Assembly: GCA_030263715.1 (NCBI GenBank)
Contig: SZPM01000005.1
Location: forward strand, 124,001 to 188,000
Direction: 5' to 3'
Length of the DNA stretch: 64,000 nt
From: ATM1 sp003577165
Lineage (GTDB): Bacteria; Armatimonadota; Fimbriimonadia; Fimbriimonadales; ATM1
In this document: one piece after another, positions 32,942 to 41,724 of the stretch
Numbering within the stretch: position 1 is the stretch's first letter
How the letters are laid out: every line of letters begins with the position of its first letter
The notes under the pieces: generated by a model
Seen by the model: only the letters and a program-made list of their open reading frames with translations
Databases searched by the model: none
Told to the model about the DNA's origin: nothing
Program-made: the position numbers and the translations under genes

Positions 32942-34878
32942 GCCCGGAACCGACGAGCACGCAAATCAGCGCCTGGTTCACAGGACCGAAGGCGGAGAAC
33001 GGGGAGGCCTTCGCGCAACTTTTGGGCCGCGTCGTTGCCGATTATCACTACTGGCGCAGAAACTACTTCCCGCAGGACGGAATCGTCGTGGACTCGCACA
33101 TGCGGCGCGAGCATGCCGACTTCTGGGACTCTTTCGACGACAAACTCAACGAACTGCTCGCGCTGCTCAAGGCTGACTTTCCGTTTCACAGCCCGCGCTA
33201 CGCTGCGCACATGCTCTGCGAACAGACCCTTCCGAGCATCGCCGGATACTTCGCCGGAATGCTCTACAACCCGAACAACGTGACCGCAGAAGCGGCGCCT
33301 GTGACGGTGAGACTCGAACTCGAAGCCGCGCACATGGTCGCTCGGATGTTGGGCTACGGCGAGGACTCGTGGGCGCACATCACTTCGGGGGGGACAGTCG
33401 CGAACATCGAAGCGCTGTGGATCGCGCGAAACGCCCGCTATCTGCCTCTGCTCACGAACGAAATGCGCGATCTTCTCGGGCTCGAGCCGGCAGTTTTCGA
33501 AGATTGGCGGAGTGTGCGCCCGCTCGACTGCCTTCGCATGTTGGAGGGAGTGTTCACAGAAGCTGAAGAAAAGTACGGAGCGAATGCCGAGACGGTGAGG
33601 CGCGCGATCTGGGCGTTTCGGCAGGCGAAGTCGAATGCCGCCGTTGCTGGAATGGCGAGCGTCATCGAACACTGCGGGTCCAAGCCTTATCTCTTTGTGC
33701 CGGAGACGGCCCACTACTGCCTGTCGAAATCTCTTGATGTTCTGGGAGTCGGTCGAGGATCCCTCGTCTCGGTGCCGGTAAACGATCAGTTCGAGATGGA
33801 CGTTGGCGCGCTCTCATCCCTTTTGGGCGAAATGGAATCTTCGGGGGGGCACGCTCTCGCCGTCGTCGCCGTCATTGGAAGCACGGAGGAGGGAGCGATC
33901 GATCCTCTCAACGAACTCCTGGACCTGCGATCCGCACGCGAAGACGCTGGGAAGCAGTCATTTTGGATTCACGCGGACGCGGCCTACGGAGGCTATCTGA
34001 GAACGATGACGGTGCCTTCGAGAATCGGGCTCGGCGACCCGAAGACGACGGTTCGAGTCGGTTCTCAGTCCGTCGAGTTGGAACTGAGTTTGCCGCACCG
34101 AAGCGCGTGCGATTCCTTGGAGCGTCTCGGAGAGTGCGACTCGATCGCGATCGACCCGCACAAGTTGGGTTACGTGCCTTATCCCGCGGGCGTCGTCTGC
34201 TTCCGTTCCAACCTGGTGAAAGCACTCGCTCGCCAGGATGCGCCGTACATCGAGGAGGCAGCCTCCGATCCGAGCGCTGAGAGGAGCGCGGAAGGCATCG
34301 GCGTCTACATCCTCGAAGGCAGCAAACCGGGGGCCGCCGCCGCCAGCGTCTGGCTGAGTCACAAGTTGATACCTCTCGACGGCTCCGCGCACGGAGTGTT
34401 GATGCGGGAGTCGGTGCGCAACGCGAGCGAACTTCACACGCTCCTCGAACAGTGGCCCTCCTTGACGGGCGAGGAATCTGTGAGGGCGGTTACGCTCTGC
34501 ACTCCGGGTTCGAACATCGTCTGTTACGCTTTTCGCGCGACGAACCGCGACATGTCCCTTCAAGAGATCAACGCCCTGAACCGGCGCCTTTACCAAGAGT
34601 TCAGCATGACGCCAGGAGCCGACCGCCCGATCCAAGATCAGAGGTTCTTCGTGAGCCGAACGGTTCTGTCTTCTGCTCAGTATAAGGTGCAAACCGTGAA
34701 GGGGTTCTTGGATCGGTTGGGAGTGTGCGAAGAGGAGTACGAGCGGGAGGGCGTGTTCCTGCTGCGTTCGGTGCTGATGAACCCGTGGTACGGCGCAGCC
34801 AAGGCCCGGGGCCAGTATTACGTGTCAGAACTAGTGGGCGACCTCTTCTGTGCGACCAGGCGGATCACATCATCGTAG
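32938..34878 (+). CDS. PLP-dependent group II decarboxylase
   Basis: A 646-residue enzyme of the glutamate/aromatic amino-acid decarboxylase family. Visible are 'HITSGGTVANIEALWIARNARY' (phosphate cup), 'GSTEEGAIDPL', 'WIHADAAYGGYLR' (Asp to pyridine N) and 'SIAIDPHKLGYVPYPAGVV' with the PLP-binding lysine. It removes CO2 from an amino acid. The substrate is not clear from the motifs; a tyrosine or glutamate type is possible. It is longer than the about 480-residue bacterial enzymes because of inserts. It overlaps the cytochrome b stop by four bases, but a functional link to respiration is not obvious. Confidence 0.85.
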   Translation: MSPEPTSTQISAWFTGPKAENGEAFAQLLGRVVADYHYWRRNYFPQDGIVVDSHMRREHADFWDSFDDKLNELLALLKADFPFHSPRYAAHMLCEQTLPSIAGYFAGMLYNPNNVTAEAAPVTVRLELEAAHMVARMLGYGEDSWAHITSGGTVANIEALWIARNARYLPLLTNEMRDLLGLEPAVFEDWRSVRPLDCLRMLEGVFTEAEEKYGANAETVRRAIWAFRQAKSNAAVAGMASVIEHCGSKPYLFVPETAHYCLSKSLDVLGVGRGSLVSVPVNDQFEMDVGALSSLLGEMESSGGHALAVVAVIGSTEEGAIDPLNELLDLRSAREDAGKQSFWIHADAAYGGYLRTMTVPSRIGLGDPKTTVRVGSQSVELELSLPHRSACDSLERLGECDSIAIDPHKLGYVPYPAGVVCFRSNLVKALARQDAPYIEEAASDPSAERSAEGIGVYILEGSKPGAAAASVWLSHKLIPLDGSAHGVLMRESVRNASELHTLLEQWPSLTGEESVRAVTLCTPGSNIVCYAFRATNRDMSLQEINALNRRLYQEFSMTPGADRPIQDQRFFVSRTVLSSAQYKVQTVKGFLDRLGVCEEEYEREGVFLLRSVLMNPWYGAAKARGQYYVSELVGDLFCATRRITSS

Positions 34879-35172
34879 GCGAGAGGACGCTTGCCATTGT
34901 GGCCTGCGCCGTGTAAGTTGATCGCCTCTGTGAGGATTGGTCTGTCCCCCGTTTCTGGACTGGTATGTGAGTTAGCCTGGCATTCGTTTTGATGTTTTCA
35001 GGATTGCCGCAATGGCCTACCCAAGGGGGGCAGAACACTCGTTTGCGAAGTGCTTCTTCATCTTGTCGTTCTCCACACCATGCAAGGCCAAGACTAACCC
35101 AAAACCAGTCTAGAATTTGGGGATAAATCCGATCGTCTGCGTCGCACGGTACGCCGCCCAACTCGATCTCAG
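34879..35172. other. Intergenic region, nothing recognised
   Basis: About 294 bases between the decarboxylase and a convergent small-gene cluster. It is less GC-rich than its surroundings. I see no supported gene, tRNA or clear terminator. Confidence 0.4.
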
Positions 35173-35580
35173 TTACACTTCTCGTCGGGTAGACCGCACG
35201 ACTGCTCCGTTGGGGGCCAAGGCGCAGAACAAGATTGGCTTGTGCCGGCTCCAGTAGTTGCCATTGTGTAGAACACAGGCGGACAGTTCGGTCCAACGCA
35301 CGTGATTCTTATACAAATTCCGTTGCAGCAGGCCCCGCTCTCCGGGTGTATAAAGCATGAATTGCGCATTGCCTGTGAACTGACCGTACAGCCAAAGCCA
35401 CAAGAGGACGTGATCAGACAAGTGCCACCGGGCAAATCCACTGGCCTCCATGCTGCCGATGCGGCCCAGATTGCCGACACGGCTGCAGCGTTTAAGATCC
35501 ACGAACAATACTTGTGACGAGTGTGTGTTAGATTCGATTTCATACCAATACTCCCGCCGAGTTCTAGCGTCTTGCCACAT
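35173..35580 (-). CDS. Hypothetical protein, small-gene cluster
   Basis: A 135-residue open frame whose ATG at 35580 overlaps the end of the upstream gene by 17 bases, suggesting translational coupling. It has no signal peptide. A C-terminal pattern, 'NGNYWSRHKPILFCALAPNGAVV', loosely resembles the terminal strand of the upstream gene's product ('LDVLILRLDGTVEPA'), so they may be distant paralogues. Codon use is unlike the window's main genes, and a competing frame covers the same bases; I am unsure it is real. Confidence 0.35.
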   Translation of the reverse strand: MWQDARTRREYWYEIESNTHSSQVLFVDLKRCSRVGNLGRIGSMEASGFARWHLSDHVLLWLWLYGQFTGNAQFMLYTPGERGLLQRNLYKNHVRWTELSACVLHNGNYWSRHKPILFCALAPNGAVVRSTRREV

Positions 35581-36139
35581 CCCAGCGGATGTTGCGGTTC
35601 CAAGAGGCCGGCTCAACCGTTCCGTCTAACCGAAGGATGAGCACATCAAGGTTCTCTGGGGCCTCGTAGATGCGGACCGGGTCGTTCATGTTCCCGTCGA
35701 ACAGAACCGGCAGGCGCTCCCCCCTCTCGGAGTACAGCGGGGCGAATGAACCGTGTTCGGATGGCTTGTCATACGACGACGGGTACACCATCTCGTAGTG
35801 GCTGCCCTCCGTGACCCACACACCGTTCGGTCGGCTAACCTGAAACGTACGCAATCCGTCCTGAACCGACCACGGATGTCCAGGTTCCAACAAAGTGAGA
35901 ATGTGGGGCGGGAGGCCAGCATCGGAATACGTTCGCCGCTGATCGACTGGCTTCGGCGGGTACTGCAAGCGATAGAGAGCCAGCGCTCGGCCGATCTCTC
36001 TAAGTTTGGCAACGCTTTCTTCTACGTCGTAACCTTTCACTCTCGATCTCGAGATGATGGCGAACGCGGCGCTCGCAGCGAGGCTTCCGAGCAGGCACCA
36101 CCACACCGCGGTCCTTACAGTCGTCTTCAGTGGTTTCAT
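35564..36139 (-). CDS. Hypothetical membrane-anchored (pseudopilin-like) protein
   Basis: A 191-residue protein with one N-terminal membrane segment (about 10-29) followed by 'SVAKLREIGRALALYRLQYP', which resembles the helix of pseudopilin-like proteins common in Armatimonadota and Planctomycetes. A beta-rich C-terminal part follows. The ATG at 36139 has GGAGGAAG 8 bases upstream. It lies 5 bases after the redoxin-like gene. Function unknown. Confidence 0.6.
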   Translation of the reverse strand: MKPLKTTVRTAVWWCLLGSLAASAAFAIISRSRVKGYDVEESVAKLREIGRALALYRLQYPPKPVDQRRTYSDAGLPPHILTLLEPGHPWSVQDGLRTFQVSRPNGVWVTEGSHYEMVYPSSYDKPSEHGSFAPLYSERGERLPVLFDGNMNDPVRIYEAPENLDVLILRLDGTVEPASWNRNIRWDVARR

Positions 36140-36144
36140 CTGTT

Positions 36145-36762
36145 TCACTTCCTCCGTTGCAGCGCCCTCCAGTCGTGCGCCGCAATGTGATTGTCGTTTC
36201 CGCGGCCGGCGTAGGCGAAAGCCCGGAGGGCAAGACGGTACGTTTCGGCCGGAGAAGTTGCGAATTGAGTCTGAGACCATACCAGCTTCCGCTCCGGGGA
36301 TAGCAAGTATGCTCGCGGCAAGAAACAGACGTTATAAATGCGGCCAAGCCTAAATGACTCGTCCTCCATGAGGACTACATGCTCCATCTTGCCTTCCACC
36401 TTGTGTTTGTTGTCGGAGCGTCCGCCAGCGACTATTATTATGAGGGGCAGGCGTGGATCGACAAGTCTGGCAATGCTGCGAACCTGTTCCTCCGTGCAGT
36501 TGCATGGCTGAACGAACAGTAAACATCGAAATCGTTGAGGGAAGGGGTCGATCGGCAGCTCTTGGCTGTTCACGATGGGTAGGATAGTCCCGAGGACCGG
36601 GTCCTCGGCCGTCCTGCGGAGTGCGTTAGTTCTTGAATCCAGGGTCGCATGACCAGTTCTGACTCCGATTCCCAAAAGCCATACGTTGGCTGCTAACAGT
36701 GTTAGGTAAACCCAGGCTGGAAGATTGCCTGTGAACAAGAGGTAGAGGGCCCGTCTTGACAT
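36145..36762 (-). CDS. Membrane-anchored thioredoxin-fold-like protein
   Basis: A 205-residue protein with one N-terminal membrane helix (about 14-34) and a domain with alternating strands and helices: 'FRCLLFVQPCNCTEEQVRSI' (CxC at the redoxin active-site position) and 'CFLPRAYLLSPERKLVWSQ', which resembles the end of the TlpA/AhpC fold. Its ATG overlaps the stop of the upstream gene (TAATG). It may be a partner in periplasmic thiol or metal chemistry; this is inference. Confidence 0.5.
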   Translation of the reverse strand: MSRRALYLLFTGNLPAWVYLTLLAANVWLLGIGVRTGHATLDSRTNALRRTAEDPVLGTILPIVNSQELPIDPFPQRFRCLLFVQPCNCTEEQVRSIARLVDPRLPLIIIVAGGRSDNKHKVEGKMEHVVLMEDESFRLGRIYNVCFLPRAYLLSPERKLVWSQTQFATSPAETYRLALRAFAYAGRGNDNHIAAHDWRALQRRK

Positions 36763-37157
36763 TACTGGTTTCTCGTGAGCACCTGATCGACGTCAGCCGG
36801 GAGGTAGGAGTTGCCCGTCCTCAGCAAGAATTTCGGGCAACTCGTTATCCCTGCCGCAAGTTGGACTGCGGAACCAGGATCTAAATAGACGGGCCCGGTC
36901 CAACCCACTTCCCGCACAAATGTCTTGACGGGGCCCAAATCCCGATAGGACACGAGGGGCATGGCTCGCTCGCGTGCCGGAAGCGAACGGGCAACGACCT
37001 TGCACGGCTCACAGCAACAAGTGAAGAACAAGCCGTCCGCGGATTGGATAACGTCTTGCGCGTCGCAGAGTTCACCTCCCTCGGTTCTCAAAGCCAAACC
37101 GGTCGCCAGCCCTAATCGGGTCGGAGGTGTGTCTCCCCCCGAGCATCCGAATCCCAT
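36762..37157 (-). CDS. Probable thioredoxin-like lipoprotein, start uncertain
   Basis: At least 131 residues from the ATG at 37157. The protein has 'LFFTCCCEPCKVVARSLPA', a CxxC-type site at the position of a thioredoxin active site, and 'ITSCPKFLLRTGN' near the cis-Pro loop. In frame upstream of the ATG the sequence reads LISAIGLTAGMGFGCSGG, a good lipoprotein signal with the lipobox Cys after the ATG. The true start is therefore probably a non-ATG codon near 37196-37200 behind AAGG. First gene of the four-gene cluster. Confidence 0.55.
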   Translation of the reverse strand: MGFGCSGGDTPPTRLGLATGLALRTEGGELCDAQDVIQSADGLFFTCCCEPCKVVARSLPARERAMPLVSYRDLGPVKTFVREVGWTGPVYLDPGSAVQLAAGITSCPKFLLRTGNSYLPADVDQVLTRNQ

Positions 37158-37393
37158 CCCGGCTGTCAGACCGATAGCCGAAATCAGACCTGGATGCAGA
37201 ATCCTTACCCCACTAAACGGAGACCATACCCGACACCGCGGGTCGGGGTGGGCGAACTAGTCTGACCTGGCCAAAGTTGCTCAACCTTCAGATCTGGCTT
37301 CGGTCGAAGACGTGGTCCCTGGGCACGAGGCCGATCTGGCTCGACCTCCCCAAGGGCCATCCGAACAGGTTCAGGTGCAGGTGCGCCCAAGCT

Positions 37394-38119
37394 CTAGCCT
37401 GCCGAGGCGCGTGAGTCATACGCCCGCTCGTGACCCAGTCTCATCAACTGCTTCAGGTGATACAGTTCGTGCCAGAGGGCGCGGCGAAACACCTTGCGAG
37501 GCGTCCACAACTCGCCGTCACACTCGTAAACATCATTCATCTCCAGAAAGCAACGACGCTGATCTGGATTCTCAAGCAGCATCGAACGACATTCGTCAAG
37601 CAGCGCGAGGGGGTCTTGGGATGCGTCCGGTGCCAGGCGGTCTGCGGGAGATCCAGGAATCCTCGACGCATACCACCACTCGGCCTGTGCGACATGACGC
37701 AACGTTTCCGCGACGCCCTCGATCCCTTCCGGTGCGGCCGCCGCTGATTCAAGCAGGGCTCCTCGGCTTGCCTGGAGGAACCTCCCGATCTTGTCGAGAT
37801 CCGTCGAACTGAGCGCATGTTTGTCCCAGTCGAAGAGACCTGTCGTGTCTCCGACGGCCAATTCACCGTCCGATTCCACTCGCTCCACGACCTCGAACTG
37901 GGATTCCGGATTTGTTTCGAGCGAACCGCCGTCGAAGTCCCACTTGAGGCCATTCGTCTGCATCCAGGCTGCAGCGAATCCCACGCCCGCGCGAAGATCG
38001 TCCAGCGCAGTCTCCTGACTTCGGCCTTGACCGGACGCGAAGGCGAAGGCGAACGCCCAAGCCATACACCCAGAACCTGGGTTCACTTCGATGGCGACCG
38101 GAATGCGCTGTGAGTCCAC
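37394..38119 (-). CDS. DinB-like protein with N-terminal HicB-like domain
   Basis: About 241 residues from a GTG at 38119. The N-terminal part 'IPVAIEVNPGSGCMAWAFAF' with 'ALDDLRAGVGFAAAWMQTNG' resembles the HicB-type partial RNase H fold. The C-terminal part has 'LRHVAQAEWWYASRI' and 'FRRALWHELYHLKQLMRLG', the three-His metal pattern of DinB four-helix bundles. Members of the DinB group are thiol transferases or of unknown role. The start is not certain because no strong ribosome-binding site is seen. It is divergent from the DUF1801 gene. Confidence 0.6.
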   Translation of the reverse strand: MDSQRIPVAIEVNPGSGCMAWAFAFAFASGQGRSQETALDDLRAGVGFAAAWMQTNGLKWDFDGGSLETNPESQFEVVERVESDGELAVGDTTGLFDWDKHALSSTDLDKIGRFLQASRGALLESAAAAPEGIEGVAETLRHVAQAEWWYASRIPGSPADRLAPDASQDPLALLDECRSMLLENPDQRRCFLEMNDVYECDGELWTPRKVFRRALWHELYHLKQLMRLGHERAYDSRASAG

Positions 38120-38220
38120 CAGTCGCGAGATTTTAATCCAAAGCACGCCCGTAAAGCGAAGGATCCACGATGGCGTGGACTTCCGCCGGTACACTCTCTT
38201 CGCCGCATTGGAGGTACATG

Positions 38221-38631
38221 ATGGACCGACAGCCGCGTACGATCGACGAATATCTCGACGGGCTTTCCGACGAGATGCGGAACGCCCTCGAATCCCTGAG
38301 AAAAAGAGTCCGCAAACTCGTTCCTGAAGCAGAAGAGTGCATCGGATACTGCATGCCGACATTTCGACTCCACGGGCGCAACTTCGTCCACTTCGCAGCC
38401 TTCAAGAATCACTGCAGTTTCTTCCCGGGCGCAGCGATCGTCGAATCGTTTCAAGGCGATCTCGAGGGGTTCAAGACGTCAAAAGGCACGATACAGTTCC
38501 TCCCGGAGAAGCCGATTCCTGGAAAGATCCTGGAGAAGATCATTCGCGCGCGGCTCGCGGAAGAAGCCGAGCGCGCCGCAGAGCGCGCGTCGAAAGCGAA
38601 GCGGAATAGGAAGGCCCCCCCTCGCAAATAG
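38221..38631 (+). CDS. DUF1801 (YdhG-like) protein
   Basis: A 136-residue protein with 'TIDEYLDGLSDEMRNALESLRKRVRKLVPEAEECIGYCMPTF' and 'FAAFKNHCSFFP', the hallmark of the DUF1801/YdhG fold, followed by a Lys/Arg/Ala-rich tail. Bacillus YdhG is a frataxin-like iron chaperone, but most members are uncharacterised. The ATG at 38221 has GGAGG six bases upstream; an adjacent ATG at 38218 is too close to it. Convergent with the narK gene. Confidence 0.82.
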   Translation: MDRQPRTIDEYLDGLSDEMRNALESLRKRVRKLVPEAEECIGYCMPTFRLHGRNFVHFAAFKNHCSFFPGAAIVESFQGDLEGFKTSKGTIQFLPEKPIPGKILEKIIRARLAEEAERAAERASKAKRNRKAPPRK

Positions 38632-38642
38632 CCGGCCCTTCG

Positions 38643-40004
38643 TTAGCAGGGCCGCTCTGCGCCGCCCCGTGCGTAGAACCACCAGTTCAGCACGAGGTTG
38701 AACAGATAGAAGACGGCAACGCTGTAGAAGAACACACTCGCGGTGCCGAACGATTGGAGGCAGCTGCCGACCGCCACCGAGAAGATGAAGGGCCCGTAAG
38801 CGGCGATCGCAGAAGTCCATCCGATGACGCCCGCAGCCTGCCTCGGCTCGAAGATCATCGGCATCTGCTTGAATGTCGAAGCGTTGCCTGCGCCGCAGAA
38901 GAAGAACAATCCCAGCATGAACCACACGAAACCTGGAAACTGATCGAGTGAGGTTGGGTTGGTATAGAAAGTCACCCCGATCGCGCAAACGATGAGGCCG
39001 ATGGCGCTGAACATCGTGACCTTCGCGCCACCGATCTTGTCGCTGATGGGGCCGAACAGAATTCTCACAAGCGCTCCCACGAGCGGGCCGAGGAAGGCGT
39101 ACTTGAGAGGATCCGGCCCCCCCTCGAACTTGCTCGTGTAAACCTCCTTGATGAGGAGAGGGAAGATTGCGGCAAATCCGGAGAACGAGCCGAACGTCAT
39201 GATATAGAGCGAAGTCATGCACCACGTGTGCTTGTTCTTGAAGATGTCAGTCTGCTCGCGGACAGTTGCTCGAACAGGCACGCTCCGCAGATAGATCATT
39301 GATAGAAGCGCAGCGAGGAGGATGAACGGCACCCAGATGTACGCCGCGTTCTGCAGCCAGAGCGCCGAAGTCTGTCCTTCTTTGGTGAACGTCTGGCTTC
39401 CGCCGAGCAGGCTGCCGAACAACGCGAACCCGATGATCCAGGGCACGACGAACTGTGCGACCGACACACCGAAGTTCCCGATTCCGGCTTGTATCGCGAG
39501 CGCGGTTCCCTGAAGCCTCTTGGGGAAGAAGAGGCTGGTCGACGGCATGAACGAAGAGAAGTTGCCTCCACCGAAACCTGCGAGGAACGCCAAGAGCATC
39601 AGCACCCCAAACGGCGTGTCGGGGTTTTGAACTGCGATCCCCCACCCGATGCATGGAATCGCGAGCAGCAGCGTGGAAACGGTCACCGTCGTTCGCGTGC
39701 CAAACACGGGGATAAGGAATGTGTGAACGATTCGCAGCGTTCCGCCCGCGAGGCCCGGCATAGCCGTGAGCCAGAAGAGTTGCTCATTCGTAAGGTCAAA
39801 GCCTATGCCCTGTAGCTTGACGACGATGGCGCTTACGAAGAACCACGTAAAAAACGCGAGCATCAGAGAGAAAGTGGTGAAAATGAGAGTTCTCCACGCG
39901 ATCGCTTTACCCGTGCTTTCCCAAAATGCGGCGTCTTCGGGACTCCACTCGCGTATCCACGTGCCGCCTTTCGCTCCCGATGTTGGTTCGCTTGCTGTGC
40001 TCAT
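38643..40004 (-). CDS. narK: NarK-type nitrate/nitrite transporter (MFS)
   Basis: A 453-residue, 12-helix major facilitator with the nitrate/nitrite porter signature 'GFGGGNFSSFMPSTSLFFP' and 'LQGTALAIQAGIGNFGVSVAQF' in helix 5. NarK2-type proteins exchange nitrate for nitrite. It follows the other narK gene by 35 bases on the same strand; the two form an operon. Paired type 1 and type 2 NarK genes are common in denitrifiers. Confidence 0.93.
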   Translation of the reverse strand: MSTASEPTSGAKGGTWIREWSPEDAAFWESTGKAIAWRTLIFTTFSLMLAFFTWFFVSAIVVKLQGIGFDLTNEQLFWLTAMPGLAGGTLRIVHTFLIPVFGTRTTVTVSTLLLAIPCIGWGIAVQNPDTPFGVLMLLAFLAGFGGGNFSSFMPSTSLFFPKRLQGTALAIQAGIGNFGVSVAQFVVPWIIGFALFGSLLGGSQTFTKEGQTSALWLQNAAYIWVPFILLAALLSMIYLRSVPVRATVREQTDIFKNKHTWCMTSLYIMTFGSFSGFAAIFPLLIKEVYTSKFEGGPDPLKYAFLGPLVGALVRILFGPISDKIGGAKVTMFSAIGLIVCAIGVTFYTNPTSLDQFPGFVWFMLGLFFFCGAGNASTFKQMPMIFEPRQAAGVIGWTSAIAAYGPFIFSVAVGSCLQSFGTASVFFYSVAVFYLFNLVLNWWFYARGGAERPC

Positions 40005-40039
40005 GATTGTTCGTCTCTCAAATTGCGGTTATGTTGCCT

Positions 40040-41560
40040 TTACGAGCCGGCCGCCAGAACGTCCTCTCGACGCGCGTCGCCCGAGTCGAGTTTGCCGGGG
40101 TCCTTCATCCCGCGCGTCATGCGCAGGACCACGATGTGCATCCACACGAGGCAAATGACGGAGATGAGGGCGAGAAGAAGCCAGCAGGTCGTCCACAGGC
40201 CGGTCGCCTTCAGCAGATAGCCGAAGATGATCGGGCAGAAGAACCCGCCCAGCCCGCCGATGACGCCCACCAGCCCGCCGACGGTTCCGACGTCGTTCGG
40301 GAAGTAGTCGGGAATGTGTCGGTAAACGGCAGCCTTGCCGATACCCATCGCGATGCCTGCGATGAAGACGAGGCCGGTGAAGACCCAGACGTTCGCTTGG
40401 AAATACAGGTGAGTGGTTCCCCTCGCAAGGAGTTGCCTGCGCTTGACTTTGTCGCCCTGCTTCACCACCGGTTCTTGCCAGCCCGTGAACGTGGGCCAGA
40501 CCAGCGCCTTCTCGTCCAATTGCTCGACGGAGATGTCGGATTTCGTTTTCAGCGTGTAGGTCTGGTTGCCGACGACGACGGCGTTGGCCGAGACCGACGC
40601 CACCGTGCCGTCCGCATCAGCGAGAACCCCCTCCCCGGGGGACGTGATCTGCATGCGCGGAGCGACGAGAAGGAAGAAGCAGATTGCGCAAATCGACAGC
40701 ACCCAGTACATCGTTGTGCGCGCTCCGTAGTGATCCGACACCCACCCCCCGAGCGCGCGAATGACTCCGGATGGCAGGCTGAAGATGGACGCCATGAGTC
40801 CTGCCCCCGCAAGGCTCATCGCATAAACGTTCAAGTAATACGGTATCAGCCACTGCGCCAGGGCAACGAACGCCCCGAAGACGAGGAAGTAGTAGACGCC
40901 AAACCTCCACACTCGCATGTCGCGCAGCGGCCGCAGCATCTCGACGTAAGACTTCTGCGATGCGATCTCGGGCTTCTTCTGGACAGAAAGGAGAGCGAAG
41001 ATGATCGCCATCACGACGAGCGCGCCGGCGTAGATGAGCGGCATCTGACGCCAGCCTTCGGGGTTCTCGCCTCCGTTGGTGAGGTACTTCAAGAGAATCG
41101 GGCCGCCGAGGCTCGTCACTCCGGAGCCCGCGTTGCCCATGCCGAAAACTCCGAGCGCTGTGCCTTGGCTCTTTTTGGGGAAGAAGACCGATGTGTAGGC
41201 GATGCCGACGGCAAACGATGTGCCGCTCACTCCAAACACAAGACCGCAGATCATCAGACTTGTGAACGTGTCTGCGAAACTCGTGAGGACCAGCCCGACG
41301 GCAGAAAAGAGCATGACGCCGATGTAAACCGGCTTGCCTCCATACTTGTCGGTCATCATCCCGACGGGGAGTCGAAAAATCGATCCGGTGAGAATCGGGA
41401 TTCCGATGAGCCAACCGATCTGTGCTTTGTCCAGTTCGATCAGCCTGCTGTTGACAAAAAAGGAGATAAGAACGCCGTAGAGGGTCCAAACCGCAAAGCA
41501 GACCGTGAAAGCGATCGTGTTGAGGATCAACACGCGATTGGCAACGGCCCGCTCACTCAT
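40040..41560 (-). CDS. narK: NarK-type nitrate transporter with internal soluble domain
   Basis: A 506-residue major facilitator with 'VGMMTDKYGGKPVY', 'GVSGTSFAVGIAYTSVFFP' and 'GTALGVFGMGNAGSGVTSLGG' (NarK1-like). Between helices in the middle it carries about 90 extra residues with beta strands ('DADGTVASVSANAVVVGNQ', 'VKQGDKVKRRQLLARG') that look like a lipoyl/barrel-sandwich domain. The ATG at 41560 starts the real protein; an upstream start at 41587 runs toward the operator. First gene of the narK operon and divergent from the porin gene. Confidence 0.9.
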   Translation of the reverse strand: MSERAVANRVLILNTIAFTVCFAVWTLYGVLISFFVNSRLIELDKAQIGWLIGIPILTGSIFRLPVGMMTDKYGGKPVYIGVMLFSAVGLVLTSFADTFTSLMICGLVFGVSGTSFAVGIAYTSVFFPKKSQGTALGVFGMGNAGSGVTSLGGPILLKYLTNGGENPEGWRQMPLIYAGALVVMAIIFALLSVQKKPEIASQKSYVEMLRPLRDMRVWRFGVYYFLVFGAFVALAQWLIPYYLNVYAMSLAGAGLMASIFSLPSGVIRALGGWVSDHYGARTTMYWVLSICAICFFLLVAPRMQITSPGEGVLADADGTVASVSANAVVVGNQTYTLKTKSDISVEQLDEKALVWPTFTGWQEPVVKQGDKVKRRQLLARGTTHLYFQANVWVFTGLVFIAGIAMGIGKAAVYRHIPDYFPNDVGTVGGLVGVIGGLGGFFCPIIFGYLLKATGLWTTCWLLLALISVICLVWMHIVVLRMTRGMKDPGKLDSGDARREDVLAAGS

Positions 41561-41594
41561 ATGTGAAATCCTGGCCCGGGGGCCCACCTCAGGC

Positions 41595-41610
41595 TATGAC
41601 TCTTGTCATA
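41595..41610. promoter_or_regulatory. Crp/Fnr-type operator (TATGAC-TCTT-GTCATA)
   Basis: Perfect 6+6 palindrome centred about 42 bases before the narK ATG. Confidence 0.8.
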
Positions 41611-41650
41611 CCTCGGCGGATTCGGACTTCTGCCACTGGGTGCTGGTCGG

Positions 41651-41666
41651 TATGAGGATTGTCATA
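41651..41666. promoter_or_regulatory. Crp/Fnr-type operator (TATGAG-GATT-GTCATA)
   Basis: Second copy, 5 of 6 symmetric pairs, about 66 bases before the porin ATG and 56 bases from the narK-side copy. Confidence 0.7.
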
Positions 41667-41724
41667 GTCCAGCCTCGGAGGGGCGGGGCATAACTCGTAC
41701 TGTCGCGGCGGAGGCCGGTTCAGT

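Noticed and set aside
40007..41566. A 519-residue plus-strand open frame opposite narK
   Set aside because: It is antisense to a clear transporter gene and has the low-complexity Arg/Asp/His composition of a shadow frame.
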